Positions 41,653 through 50,295 of a DNA stretch of 64,000 nucleotides are shown piece after piece; position 1 is the first letter of the stretch; the number at the start of each line of letters is the position of its first letter. The stretch covers positions 1 to 64,000 of the forward strand of contig NZ_QHGY01000004.1 of the NCBI RefSeq assembly GCF_003254665.1. The letters run 5' to 3'. The stretch comes from Billgrantia lactosivorans. Its GTDB lineage: Bacteria; Pseudomonadota; Gammaproteobacteria; Pseudomonadales; Halomonadaceae. Under the pieces are notes generated by a model. That model was not told where the DNA came from. It made no database searches and saw nothing but the letters and a program-made list of their open reading frames with translations. The translations under genes were made by a program, and so were the position numbers.

Positions 41653-41678
41653 GGCCGCCCGCAGCGAGGCGGGCGGCC
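41653..41678 (-). terminator. Hairpin between phasin and phaC genes
   Basis: A perfect 10-bp stem (GGCCGCCCGC and its complement) with a six-base loop follows the phasin stop codon. No T-run follows on the minus strand. It may partly terminate or protect the phasin transcript so that phasin exceeds synthase. Confidence 0.45.
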
Positions 41679-41686
41679 ATCTGGCG

Positions 41687-42142
41687 TCAGCTCTTGCGCG
41701 AGGCCTGGCTGCTGGCCTTGGCCGGGGCATCGGACTTGGCCGATGCGGCCGGCTTGGCGCTCGCCTCGCTCGCCTCGCTCTGCTGGCCCTGCTTGACCTG
41801 GTCGCTCAACTCCTGGCCGACCTGGCCGAACAGCTGCTCCAGCTCGGCACGGAACTGCTGGCTCATCTCGCCGAGGGCCTGGGCATCCTCCATCATCTGG
41901 CGCGAGAGCTCGTGCATCATTTCAGCCTGCTGGGCACCGAAGGCCTGCAGGTCCTGGGCGTCGCGAATCTCGGAAGCGCTGCGCATGCGCTCGGTGCCCA
42001 TCTGGCTGTAGCGCTTCATCGCCTCGAGCTGATATTCGGTCATCTTCTCCATGTTGCCGAGCATCAGCGAGTTCAGCTTGCGCATGGGTTCGAAGAAACG
42101 CCGCGTCTGCTGGTTGAGTTCATCGAGCATCTTGTCCTGCAT
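41687..42142 (-). CDS. Phasin family protein
   Basis: 151-residue phasin, an amphipathic all-helical protein coating PHA granules. Residues 1-110 are predicted helical (MLDELNQQTRRFFEPMRKLNSLML, then KMTEYQLEAMKRYSQMGTERM), and the C-terminus is a low-complexity Ala/Ser/Lys tail, as in many phasins that contact DNA or granules. AGGAGG lies close before the chosen ATG. Position directly upstream of phaC supports the role. Confidence 0.87.
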   Translation of the reverse strand: MQDKMLDELNQQTRRFFEPMRKLNSLMLGNMEKMTEYQLEAMKRYSQMGTERMRSASEIRDAQDLQAFGAQQAEMMHELSRQMMEDAQALGEMSQQFRAELEQLFGQVGQELSDQVKQGQQSEASEASAKPAASAKSDAPAKASSQASRKS

Positions 42143-42359
42143 GGGGTTGACCTCCTGTGACCGGAAACATGCGGGGCAGCGCCAGCGCCACTGTCGACGA
42201 CTTTCCTGGCGGCTTTCCCTGCGCCTTGCGGTGCAGGCCGTACGCATGCGCACGACCCGGCGGCACGCAACTCATGCTGCACCGCACAAAGCGTAGCCTG
42301 ACAGGGCCCTCGCTGCAATACCCCCTTCACCTCGGCAGAGGTCGCCCGCCCTCCTGGCG

Positions 42360-42746
42360 TCACTGCTCCGAACGTCGTGAACGCGAGCTCGCCCTGGCGG
42401 ACCCGGCCTTGCCCGAAGCCTTCGGCGCGGCCTTGGTCTCGCCGCCCTCGGCGGGTTCCTTTGCCTTGCCCATGGAGCTGCCGGCCTGGCGCAGCATGTC
42501 GAGCATCATCTGCTGGTAGGTGCCGAAGCTTGCCAGCCCCTGGGACAGCCCATGGCTCATCTCCTGCGGAAGGCCCTGCTGCAGGAAGGGTTTCATCAGA
42601 CTCATGGGATCGTAGCCTTCGACCCCGGACTCCATCTGCTTCTGGATCCGGTTGAGCAGCTCCTGCTGGAAGGCCTCGACATCGGGCAGCCCCAGGGCGC
42701 GGCGGAACTCCTCGGGCGTCAGGTCGAACTCGACGTTTATCTTCAT
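42360..42746 (-). CDS. DUF6489 family protein
   Basis: 128-residue protein with the family N-terminus MKINVEFDLTPEEFRRALGLPD, followed by a helical Gln/Met-rich segment and a basic Ala/Lys/Arg/Ser-rich tail resembling that of the neighbouring phasin. DUF6489 has no assigned function; the location between aroC and the phasin/phaC pair, and the phasin-like tail, suggest a PHA granule-associated role (inference). AGGGAA precedes the start. Confidence 0.78.
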   Translation of the reverse strand: MKINVEFDLTPEEFRRALGLPDVEAFQQELLNRIQKQMESGVEGYDPMSLMKPFLQQGLPQEMSHGLSQGLASFGTYQQMMLDMLRQAGSSMGKAKEPAEGGETKAAPKASGKAGSARASSRSRRSEQ

Positions 42747-42816
42747 GGCGTTTCCCTGCTTCAGTGTGCCTACAGTGTAGCAACTCGCCACCGATCCCGA
42801 CGCCACGGCACCGCGA

Positions 42817-43902
42817 TCAGCGCAGCACCGGCGTCGACACCCGCACCCCGGCGTTCTGTGCTCGGTGGCGCAGCAGGTGGTCCATCAGCGTGAGCGCCAT
42901 CATCGCCTCGGCGATCGGCGTGGCACGAATGCCCACGCAGGGGTCGTGGCGGCCCTTGGTCACCACCTCGACCGGGTTGCCGTGGGCGTCGATGCTGCGC
43001 CCGGGCAGGGTGATGCTGGAAGTGGGCTTGAGCGCCAGGTGGGCGATCAACGGCTGCCCGGAGGAGATGCCGCCGAGCACGCCACCGGCGTGATTGGAGA
43101 GGAAGCCTTCGGGGGTCATCTCGTCGCGGTGCTCGCTGCCGCGGCTTGCCACCGCGGCGAAGCCGTCGCCGATCTCCACGCCCTTCACCGCATTGATGCT
43201 CATCAGGCCATGGGCGAGCTCGGCGTCCAGGCGGTCGAACACCGGTTCGCCCAGCCCGGGCGGCAGCCCCTCCGCCACCACGGTGATCTTCGCCCCCACC
43301 GAGTCCTGGTCGCGGCGCAGCTGGTCCATGAACGCCTCGAGCTCGGGGACGCGCTCCGGGTCGGGACAGAAGAAGGGGTTGGCATCGACCGCCTCCCACT
43401 GCTTGAAGGCGATCTCGATGGGGCCGAGCTGGCTCATGTAGCCGCGCACGATGATGCCCTGGCTGGCCAGGTAGTGCTTGGCGATGGCGCCGGCGGCCAC
43501 CCGCATGGCGGTCTCCCGGGCGCTGGAGCGGCCGCCGCCGCGGTAGTCGCGAACACCGTACTTGTGATGGTAGGTGTAGTCGGCATGGGCGGGGCGGAAC
43601 TGGTCCTTGATGTTGGCGTAGTCCTTGGAGCGCTGGTCGGTGTTCTCGATCAGCAGGCCGATCGACGTGCCGGTGGTGACGCCCTCGAACACGCCGGAGA
43701 GGATCCTCACCCGGTCAGGCTCACGGCGCTGGGTGGTGTGTCGCGAGGTGCCGGGGCGCCGCCGGTCGAGGTCGCGCTGCAGGTCCGCCTCGCTGAGCGG
43801 CAGCCCCGGCGGGCAGCCGTCGACGACGGCACCGAGTGCCGGGCCGTGGCTCTCGCCGAAGGTGGTGACGGTGAACAGCTTGCCGAAGGTGTTGCCGGAC
43901 AT
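42817..43902 (-). CDS. aroC: Chorismate synthase AroC
   Basis: 361-residue FMN-dependent enzyme making chorismate from EPSP, the branch-point substrate for TrpE and PabB in this window. Family signatures [19 protein letters not shown], the [16 protein letters not shown] segment, and [21 protein letters not shown] are intact. The prmB-aroC order is widely conserved. It lies 30 bases downstream of prmB on the same strand. Confidence 0.97.
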   Translation of the reverse strand: MSGNTFGKLFTVTTFGESHGPALGAVVDGCPPGLPLSEADLQRDLDRRRPGTSRHTTQRREPDRVRILSGVFEGVTTGTSIGLLIENTDQRSKDYANIKDQFRPAHADYTYHHKYGVRDYRGGGRSSARETAMRVAAGAIAKHYLASQGIIVRGYMSQLGPIEIAFKQWEAVDANPFFCPDPERVPELEAFMDQLRRDQDSVGAKITVVAEGLPPGLGEPVFDRLDAELAHGLMSINAVKGVEIGDGFAAVASRGSEHRDEMTPEGFLSNHAGGVLGGISSGQPLIAHLALKPTSSITLPGRSIDAHGNPVEVVTKGRHDPCVGIRATPIAEAMMALTLMDHLLRHRAQNAGVRVSTPVLR

Positions 43903-43932
43903 GGGCGTGCCTCCCGATATCGATATGTTGGA

Positions 43933-44886
43933 TCAGGCGAAGGACGCCGCATGGGCGTCGAGTTCCTCGGCGGTGAGGGCGAACACGCCCTGGCCGCCGC
44001 GCTCGAAGTCGAGCCACAGGAAGGGGACCTCGGGGAAGGCCGCCTCCAGATGACGATCGGAGTTGCCGACCTCGACGATCAGCACGCCGCGCTCGGTCAG
44101 GTAGTGCCGCGCCTCGCGCAGGATGCGCCTCACGACGTCGAGCCCATCGGCGCCGGCGCCCAGCGCCAGCGTCGGTTCGTGGCGGTACTCGGCGGGCATG
44201 GTGGCGAGATCGCGGGCGTCGACGTAGGGCGGGTTGGAGACGATCAGGTCGTAGCGCTGCCCGGCCAGCCCCGCGAACAGGTCGGAGAGGACGGCGCGCA
44301 CCCGCGCGCCCACGTCGTGGCGCTGGATGTTCTGCTTCGCCACCGCCAGGGCCTCGGCGCTGATGTCGGAAAGGTCCACCTCGCAGGTGGGCAGGTGGAG
44401 CGCGGTGGCGATGCCGATGCAGCCCGAGCCCGTGCACAGGTCGAGTACCCGCGCCGGTGGTTCTTCGGGGAACCAGGCGGCGAAGCCGGCCTCGATCAGC
44501 TCGGCGGTGGGCGAGCGCGGGATCAGCACGCGCTCGTCGACGTCGAACGCAAAGCCGGCAAAGAATGCCTCGCCCAGCAGGTAGGGCAACGGTCGGCGCG
44601 AGGCCACGCGCTCCCGCACCAGACCGACGATGCGCGCCCGCTCCATCGGCAGCAGCCTGGCCTCGAGTACCGCCGGGTCGACGTTCCAGGGCAGGTGCAG
44701 GGCGCCCAGGGTCAGCGCCACGGCCTCGTCCCAGGGGGAGTCGGTGCCGTGGCCGTGGAACAGGCCGGCCAGGTGGAATTCGCTGGCCGCCCAGCGCAGG
44801 TAGTCGCGCAGGGTGACGAGGTCGCGACACAGCGCCTCGTCGTCCAGAGACAGGGTCGAGCGGGAATCGGAGGAGGAGTTGGCCAC
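43933..44886 (-). CDS. prmB: 50S ribosomal protein L3 glutamine methyltransferase PrmB
   Basis: 317-residue SAM-dependent N5-glutamine methyltransferase. The SAM loop [14 protein letters not shown] is near residue 140 and the substrate motif VSNPPYVD near residue 210; the N-terminal helical domain has [14 protein letters not shown]. Operon and synteny (prmB-aroC, divergent smrB) indicate PrmB and not PrmC. A TACAAT -10-like box lies upstream on the minus strand at about 44922-44927. Confidence 0.95.
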   Translation of the reverse strand: MANSSSDSRSTLSLDDEALCRDLVTLRDYLRWAASEFHLAGLFHGHGTDSPWDEAVALTLGALHLPWNVDPAVLEARLLPMERARIVGLVRERVASRRPLPYLLGEAFFAGFAFDVDERVLIPRSPTAELIEAGFAAWFPEEPPARVLDLCTGSGCIGIATALHLPTCEVDLSDISAEALAVAKQNIQRHDVGARVRAVLSDLFAGLAGQRYDLIVSNPPYVDARDLATMPAEYRHEPTLALGAGADGLDVVRRILREARHYLTERGVLIVEVGNSDRHLEAAFPEVPFLWLDFERGGQGVFALTAEELDAHAASFA

Positions 44887-44945
44887 GAATGGTCCTGCAG
44901 GTCGTTGGGAGTCGATGTCACGATTGTACCTGCGGCGGCAGGCGG

Positions 44946-44973
44946 TTCACAGCCACGCTCAGGCCGCTATACT
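44946..44973 (+). promoter_or_regulatory. smrB promoter
   Basis: TTCACA (44946-44951), a 16-base spacer and TATACT (44968-44973) give 5/6 matches at both boxes. The start of transcription would fall about 20-25 bases before the smrB ATG. It is divergent from prmB. Confidence 0.6.
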
Positions 44974-45002
44974 GGCCGCTCGACGACACCACGCGAGCCC
45001 CC

Positions 45003-45581
45003 ATGAGCCAACGCCGCCCTCCCGACGACGATGACGACGACAGCAATGCCTTCCGCCGGGCACTGCGCGAGGCCGGCGTACGCCGCATCGCCGTCAATCG
45101 CGCCGACCCGGGGCGTGCCAGGCGCCGCGACCCGGCGGCGGCGGAGCGGCGCGCCGCCGCCGTGGCCGCGGAGACCCGGGAGACGGCCAGCCGCACCAGC
45201 GACGGCCGCGTCGAGCCGGTGCGGCCTTCGGAGTTCCTCGACTTCGCCCTGCCCGACCTGCCCTATCGCACCCGCAGCCAGCTCAAGCGTGGCCAGATCG
45301 CCTGGCAGGCGGGCCTCGACCTGCATGGCTACAGCCTCGACGAGGCGCGCCAGGAGCTCGAGAGCTTTCTCCGGGAGGCCGCCGGCAGCCGCCTGCGCTG
45401 CGTGCTGGTGGTGCATGGCAAGGCCTGGGGCAGCAGCGCGGACTATCCCGTGATCAAGAGCCACGTCAACGCCTGGCTGCGGGAGTGGCCGGCCGTGCTG
45501 GCCTTCTGCTCGGCCAGGGAGAGCGACGGCGGCACCGGTGCCGTCTACGTCCTGCTGCGGCGCCGAGGCCAGGCCTTCTAG
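45003..45581 (+). CDS. smrB: Smr-domain endonuclease SmrB
   Basis: 192-residue protein with an acidic N-terminus (run of Asp), a basic Ala/Arg-rich linker and a C-terminal Smr domain. The catalytic-type DLHGYSLDEAR motif is near residue 105 and VVHGKAWGS near 138. SmrB cleaves mRNA at collided ribosomes in E. coli, where the gene is also divergent from prmB-aroC. Its stop codon shares the tetranucleotide CTAG with the stop of the convergent patatin gene. Confidence 0.9.
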   Translation: MSQRRPPDDDDDDSNAFRRALREAGVRRIAVNRADPGRARRRDPAAAERRAAAVAAETRETASRTSDGRVEPVRPSEFLDFALPDLPYRTRSQLKRGQIAWQAGLDLHGYSLDEARQELESFLREAAGSRLRCVLVVHGKAWGSSADYPVIKSHVNAWLREWPAVLAFCSARESDGGTGAVYVLLRRRGQAF

Positions 45582-46636
45582 CCGCCGCCCGACTCGCGGT
45601 CCGCCGGCATCTGCGGCGGCTCGACGATGGTGCCGCCACCGCCGCCATGGCCGCTGTGGCTGCGCCCCTCGTAGCGGTCCAGCGCCTCCATCGCCAGGTG
45701 CCGCCCCAGGCGGACCAGCGCCTCGGCACGATGGAACTCGAAGGCGCCGCATACCGTCTTGGGCACTTCGATCAGCACGTCGGGCGGGTACCCCGCCACC
45801 TTGTACTTGGCCAGCGAGGCCTGGGTGATATCGAAGGAGGCCAGGATCATGTCCAGCCGGCCCCAGGCCCGCCTGCCGCTGGCCGCGCGTCCCGCCTTGC
45901 CGTTCGCCTCGCCGGCGTCGCCCTCGGGCCCGCCCAGCCCCTCGAACAGCCAACGGGTCGCGCCGCGCACGTCCATCCACTTGCGCGCGGCGGCCTCGGC
46001 TTCGTCATCGGTTGCCTGCTGCTCCTCGGCGGGCAGCAGGTCGGCGAGGGAGACCGGCCGCGCACTGTGGGCGGTGGCGTTGACGGCCAACATCATGTCG
46101 GCATGGGCGGAGACGGTGGGCGTGATCGGCAGCGGGTTGAGCAGACCGCCGTCGACCAGTGTGTTCTCGCCGATGTGCACCGGCGTGATCACCCCCGGGA
46201 TGGCGATGGAGGCACGAATGGCACGCAGCAGCGGGCCCGACTGGAACCACACCTCGCGCTGGCGGATCAGGTCGGTGGCCACCGTGGTCAGGGGAATCGG
46301 CAGGTCCTCGATCAGGATGTCGCCGATCAGTTCCTCGAGCTTGCTCATGACCTTGCTGGCGCGCATGGCGCCCATCGGGTTCCAGGTGACGTCGACCAGC
46401 TTGAGCACGTCGAAGTAGTCGAGTTGGCAGACCCAGTCGCGGTAGGCCTCGAGCTGCCCCGCGGCATAGACGCCGGCGATGACCGCGCCCATTGAGCAAC
46501 CGGAGATCGCCACGATCTCGTAGCCGCGCGCCTTCAGCACCTCGATCACGCCGATATGCGCATAGCCCCGCGCCCCGCCGCTGCCCAGGGTCAGCGCCAC
46601 GCACTTGCCCATTTCCACCGCCGGCCTGCTGCTCAT
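45578..46636 (-). CDS. Patatin-like phospholipase (RssA-like)
   Basis: 352-residue patatin-family lipolytic enzyme. The oxyanion loop GSGGARGYAH is near residue 17, the nucleophile elbow GCSMG near residue 46 (Ser), and the Asp of the dyad in LVDGGLLNPLP near 165. The C-terminal third is a variable helical region ending in a Gly-rich stretch. Resembles E. coli RssA, whose substrate is undefined. GGGAGG precedes the ATG. Overlaps smrB by four bases at the stop codons. Confidence 0.88.
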   Translation of the reverse strand: MSSRPAVEMGKCVALTLGSGGARGYAHIGVIEVLKARGYEIVAISGCSMGAVIAGVYAAGQLEAYRDWVCQLDYFDVLKLVDVTWNPMGAMRASKVMSKLEELIGDILIEDLPIPLTTVATDLIRQREVWFQSGPLLRAIRASIAIPGVITPVHIGENTLVDGGLLNPLPITPTVSAHADMMLAVNATAHSARPVSLADLLPAEEQQATDDEAEAAARKWMDVRGATRWLFEGLGGPEGDAGEANGKAGRAASGRRAWGRLDMILASFDITQASLAKYKVAGYPPDVLIEVPKTVCGAFEFHRAEALVRLGRHLAMEALDRYEGRSHSGHGGGGGTIVEPPQMPADRESGGG

Positions 46637-46652
46637 CGCACCTCCCTCAACG

Positions 46653-47522
46653 TCATGCCTGCTGCCCGTCCGTGAGCCAGGTCGCCATGCTCTCGGCCAC
46701 CGCGGCCACGCTGCCAGGCTCCAGGTGGAGATGGTGGCCCCCCTGCAGCACCCGGCGCGTCAGCCGCGGCACGGCCGCGCGCGCCGCCCTGGCCATGTCG
46801 TGCTCGCCCAGAATGCCCGCCGCGCCTTCGATCAGCAGCGCCGGCGCCCGGATCGCCCCCAGCAGCGCCAGCGCCTGCTCGGGGCACAGCCGCACCGGCG
46901 AGGGCCTCAGCAGGCGACCATCGGTGCGCAGCCGCACGTGGCCATCCGCCTCCCACGCCAGGTTGCGCTCCACCAGCGGCGTCGCCGTCGCCGCGTCGAT
47001 CGGCGTCACGCCCCCCGCCACCCGGGCCGCGATGGCGGTCCTGCTATCAGGATAGCGCGGCGCCGCCGAGCGCGGGCGGCGACTCGCGAGCAGCCCCTTG
47101 CGCAGTTGGGTAGCACTCTCGGCGGCCGGGGTGGTCACGGCTCCCAGGCCGTCGATCAGCAGCAGCCGCTCGACACGCTCCGGCAGCGCCGCGGCGGTCA
47201 GGCAGGCCACTCCCGCGCCCATGGAGTGCGCCAGCAGCGTCACCCGCGCCAGGCCCAGCGCGTCGGACGCGTCGAGCAGGTCGTGGCAGTAGTCCCACAG
47301 GGCATAGCCGCCCTCGCGGTGCGCCGAGTGGCCGTGCCCGGCGAAGTCGAGCGCCACGACACGAATGCCGAGACGCGCCACCAGCAGGGGCGCCAGCCGG
47401 CTGAAGCTGGCGGCGTTGTCCAGCCAGCCGTGCAACGCCAGCCAGGTGGGAGCGCCTTGCTCACCCCAGGCGAGGGCGGCCAGCCGGCCGCCGGCCACCC
47501 TCAGCGCCTGCGCTTCACTCAT
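46653..47522 (-). CDS. Alpha/beta hydrolase
   Basis: 289-residue alpha/beta-hydrolase-fold protein: the oxyanion segment is LALHGWLDNAASF near residue 28, the nucleophile is Ser in LLAHSMGAGVA near residue 98, and the catalytic His is in GGHHLHLEP near 262. The sequence resembles cytosolic esterases or serine hydrolase-like proteins; the substrate is unknown. Its ATG overlaps the stop of the next upstream hydrolase gene by four bases, so the pair is translationally coupled and probably acts together, with the patatin gene 16 bases downstream. Confidence 0.86.
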   Translation of the reverse strand: MSEAQALRVAGGRLAALAWGEQGAPTWLALHGWLDNAASFSRLAPLLVARLGIRVVALDFAGHGHSAHREGGYALWDYCHDLLDASDALGLARVTLLAHSMGAGVACLTAAALPERVERLLLIDGLGAVTTPAAESATQLRKGLLASRRPRSAAPRYPDSRTAIAARVAGGVTPIDAATATPLVERNLAWEADGHVRLRTDGRLLRPSPVRLCPEQALALLGAIRAPALLIEGAAGILGEHDMARAARAAVPRLTRRVLQGGHHLHLEPGSVAAVAESMATWLTDGQQA

Positions 47523-48334
47523 CTCTCGCCCTCCAGCAGGTCATCGAGCATGCTCAACAGGGCCCGGCGGGTCTCCTCGGGGTGTTCCATGGGGAACATG
47601 TGGGTCCCCGGCACCAGGGCCAGCGGAATGCCGTGGGCGGCCAGGCGTCGCCGCCGCTTCGCCGTGATCAGATCGGAGTCGCTGCCGGCCAGCACGCCGA
47701 AGGGAATGCGCAACCGGCGCGGCAATCGTGCCAGGTGGTCGGGCAGGTTGCGGAAGATCTCGGTCTCGATCGCCGGGTCGTAGATCAGCTCGGCGACCCC
47801 GTCGTCGCGCAGCCGCGTGCCGCCTTCGACATAGTCGTGCAGGGCCTCCGGGGTGAAGCGCCGGAACAGTCCGCGACGGCGCAGGTGGTTGGCCATCGCC
47901 TCGCGGTCGGGCCAGGAGGTGCGGCGCCCCTTGCTCTTGCCCGCCGGCGTGACCCGGTCGACGACACCGAAGCGCTTGGCGACCTTCATGCTCCAGGCAT
48001 CGAGCCCCAGCATCAGCGGCGGATCGAGCATCACCACGCAGCGAAAGCGCTGCGGCGCGTGCTCCGCGGCCATGGCCATCAGCACCCCGCCCATGGAGTG
48101 CCCGACGCCGATGACGGGTCCGTCGTCAGCGGGCAGGTGCTCGAGGAGCTCATCGCGAAGCGCCAGCCAGTTGGCCCCCACGGGATAGTCGGGGTGGTGG
48201 CCGAGACGATCGACGGGATGGATGTCGAAGCGCTCCTGGAGCGGCGCCAGCAGGCTGCGATAGCTCATGCCGGGGAAGCCATTGGCATGGGCGAAGACCA
48301 GCCGCGGTCGTGTAGGGGTGGCACGTTCGTTCAT
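47519..48334 (-). CDS. Alpha/beta hydrolase
   Basis: 271-residue alpha/beta-hydrolase-fold protein with FAHANGFPGMSYRSLL as the oxyanion region, Ser in VGHSMGGVLMA near residue 80 and His in PGTHMFPMEHPEE near 245. It is distinct from its downstream neighbour (different cap, basic stretch RRRRRL), so not a recent tandem duplicate. The start is ATG 48334; a TTG directly before it is an alternative. It heads a leftward run of three predicted lipid or ester hydrolases. Confidence 0.86.
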   Translation of the reverse strand: MNERATPTRPRLVFAHANGFPGMSYRSLLAPLQERFDIHPVDRLGHHPDYPVGANWLALRDELLEHLPADDGPVIGVGHSMGGVLMAMAAEHAPQRFRCVVMLDPPLMLGLDAWSMKVAKRFGVVDRVTPAGKSKGRRTSWPDREAMANHLRRRGLFRRFTPEALHDYVEGGTRLRDDGVAELIYDPAIETEIFRNLPDHLARLPRRLRIPFGVLAGSDSDLITAKRRRRLAAHGIPLALVPGTHMFPMEHPEETRRALLSMLDDLLEGER

Positions 48335-48451
48335 CAAGGTGTCCAGTAGCAGTCAAGCGGGGTCGCCAGTGGCGATAGCAGGCTAACGGGTTTACTCTAT
48401 CTCGCCAAGTCGACCTCCGGCCCATGTCGTTCGCCTCTTCTGGAGTCTGCC

Positions 48452-48559
48452 ATGCCTCGCCCCTCCCGGCCCCGGCGCGATACCCGCCTTCGCAACCGCC
48501 TGTTCTGGATAACCGTGTCCGCCGCCCTCGTCGTCGGCCTGTGGCTGGTGCGTCGATGA
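48452..48559 (+). CDS. Tiny basic membrane peptide coupled to AEC transporter gene
   Basis: A 35-residue frame: a strongly basic start (MPRPSRPRRDTRLRNR), one hydrophobic helix (LFWITVSAALVVGLWLV) and RR at the end. CTGGAG precedes its ATG at proper spacing, and its TGA overlaps the transporter start codon (ATGA). These are the marks of a real small inner-membrane protein rather than a chance frame. Positive-inside topology predicts N-terminus in the cytoplasm. No family was recognised. Confidence 0.6.
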   Translation: MPRPSRPRRDTRLRNRLFWITVSAALVVGLWLVRR

Positions 48560-49503
48560 GCCTGTTCGAGCTCTTCTTCGCCACCCTGGAGATCACCCTG
48601 CCGGTATTCGCCATGGTCTTCCTCGGCCTGGGCCTCAAGCGCCTGGGCTGGATCGACCAGGCCTTCATCGCCACCGCCTCGAGCCTGGTGTTCCGCGGCA
48701 CCATGCCGACCCTGATCTTCCTCAGCATCATCCAGGCCGATCTGGACGCCACGCTGAATCCGCGGCTGCTCGGATTCTTCGCCCTGGCCACCCTGGCCAG
48801 CTTCCTGCTCAGCTGGGGCTGGGCCATTCTGCGCGTGCCGCATGCCGAGCGCGGCGTCTACGTGCAAGGCGCCTTTCGCGGCAACTGCGGGATCGTCGGC
48901 CTGGCCCTGGCCGCCGGCATGTACGGCGACTACGGTCTCTCGGCGGGCGGGTTGCTGCTCGGCGTGGTGATCCTCACCTACAACGCCTTCTCGGTCATCG
49001 TGCTGGCCACCTACCAGCAGGGCCGGCGCCCCGAATGGCGCAGTGTCGCCAGCCACATCCTGCGCAACCCGCTGATCCTCTCCGTGGTGGCGGCCGTGCC
49101 GGTGGCGGCCCTGGAGCTGCGACTGCCCGGCTGGCTGATGACCTCGGGACAGTACTTCGCCTCGCTGACCCTGCCGCTGGCGCTGATCTGCATCGGTGCC
49201 ACCCTGTCGCTGGGCTCGATCCGCTCATCGGGCAGATTGGCGCTGGGCGCCAGCCTGATCAAGATGGTCAGCCTGCCGCTGGGCGCCACCCTGGCCGCCT
49301 GGCTGTTCGGCTTCGCGGGGCGCGAGCTGGGCGTGCTGTTCCTGTTCTTCGCCAGCCCCACGGCGGCGGCCAGTTTCGTGATGGTCAAGGCGATGGGCGG
49401 CAACGCTGCGCTGACGGCCAACATCATCGCCCTGACCACGCTGATGGCCAGCCTGACCATCACCGTCGGCGTGTTTGCGCTGAAAGTGATGGGCTGGATC
49501 TAG
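48556..49503 (+). CDS. AEC family transporter (auxin efflux carrier-like)
   Basis: 315-residue permease with about ten hydrophobic segments in two blocks, beginning MSLFELFFATLEITLPVFAMVFLGLGLKRLG. Conserved segments include SLVFRGTMPTLIF, FRGNCGIVGLALAAGMYG, and SPTAAASFVMVKAMGGN, typical of the bacterial AEC family (malate or malonate exporters and others). Substrate is unknown. Translation is likely coupled to the 35-residue ORF upstream. The TAG stop shares CTAG with the stop of the convergent monooxygenase-like gene. Confidence 0.88.
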   Translation: MSLFELFFATLEITLPVFAMVFLGLGLKRLGWIDQAFIATASSLVFRGTMPTLIFLSIIQADLDATLNPRLLGFFALATLASFLLSWGWAILRVPHAERGVYVQGAFRGNCGIVGLALAAGMYGDYGLSAGGLLLGVVILTYNAFSVIVLATYQQGRRPEWRSVASHILRNPLILSVVAAVPVAALELRLPGWLMTSGQYFASLTLPLALICIGATLSLGSIRSSGRLALGASLIKMVSLPLGATLAAWLFGFAGRELGVLFLFFASPTAAASFVMVKAMGGNAALTANIIALTTLMASLTITVGVFALKVMGWI

Positions 49504-49805
49504 CCGCTGTGGACGATCACCTCGAACTGCTCCAGCCCGCCGCCCTCGCCGACGGCCTCCCTGGGCATCGGGTTGGCGTGGGCACGCTCGAAGTCCTCGC
49601 TGCCGACCCAGGCGCGAAAGGCCGCCTGGCTCTCCCATTCGGTCTGCACCACGTAGGGGGTCGGATGACCGACCGGGCGCAGCAGGCGCATGGCGACGAA
49701 CCCGGGCTGCTTGTCGATCTCGCCGGCGCGGGCCCGGAAGCGGGCCTCGAAGGCCTCCTCGTAGCCCGGCTTGACGACGACGCGGTTGTTGACGATGAAG
49801 CTCAT
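49500..49805 (-). CDS. Antibiotic biosynthesis monooxygenase / IsdG-HmoB-like protein
   Basis: 101-residue ferredoxin-like ABM-domain protein. Residues matching the haem-degrading IsdG triad can be seen: Asn in FIVNNR near residue 6, and Trp plus His in AFRAWVGSEDFERAH near 65-75. This suggests a cytosolic haem monooxygenase (HmoA/HmoB-like), but generic ABM proteins share parts of the pattern, so function is inferred. The start at 49805 is supported by GGGAGG upstream. It lies 14 bases downstream of sixA, same strand. Confidence 0.82.
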   Translation of the reverse strand: MSFIVNNRVVVKPGYEEAFEARFRARAGEIDKQPGFVAMRLLRPVGHPTPYVVQTEWESQAAFRAWVGSEDFERAHANPMPREAVGEGGGLEQFEVIVHSG

Positions 49806-49818
49806 GGGTGCCTCCCTG

Positions 49819-50295
49819 TCAGCGGATGTCGTGGAGTGCGGTGAAGCGCAGCAGCCGGGCACAGCCCGCGGCCCACACCTCGCCCTCGAGCTCGGCCACG
49901 CCGGCGGTGGGAAAGGCGAGCCCGCGTTCGGCCCGCCCCTCCGTCAACAGCTCGGTGAGCAGCCCCACCAGCGGCATATGGCTCACCAGCACGACGGGGG
50001 CGGCCGGAGCGTGGTCGATCAGCCAGTCGCAGACCGCCATCGGCGGGTCGTCGGGCGTGACGATGGGCAGCACTTCGGGCTCGACGCCGAGCGCCAGGCC
50101 GACGTGCTCCGCCGTCTGCCGCGCCCGCGCGTAGGGGCTCGCCAACAGCCGCGCCCCGGCCAGCGACTGCCGGGCCAGCCAGCCGGCCATGCGCTCGGCT
50201 TCGGCGTGGCCGCGTGCGGTCAGCTCCCGCTCGCTGTCGCGACGCCCGGGCCCGGCCTCGCCATGGCGCATGATGCACAGCCGCGCGGCCGTCAT
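49819..50295 (-). CDS. sixA: Phosphohistidine phosphatase SixA
   Basis: 158-residue single-domain histidine phosphatase: the RHG motif is in [12 protein letters not shown] near residue 11, and the second His is in [11 protein letters not shown] near 107. SixA removes phosphate from phosphohistidine in the nitrogen PTS and related phosphorelays. ATG at 50295 overlaps the gpsA stop by four bases, giving translational coupling with gpsA. Confidence 0.9.
   Translation of the reverse strand: MTAARLCIMRHGEAGPGRRDSERELTARGHAEAERMAGWLARQSLAGARLLASPYARARQTAEHVGLALGVEPEVLPIVTPDDPPMAVCDWLIDHAPAAPVVLVSHMPLVGLLTELLTEGRAERGLAFPTAGVAELEGEVWAAGCARLLRFTALHDIR

Noticed and set aside
42865..45006. 713-codon plus-strand frame spanning aroC and prmB
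   Set aside because: It crosses two well-supported genes on the other strand and has no family signature.
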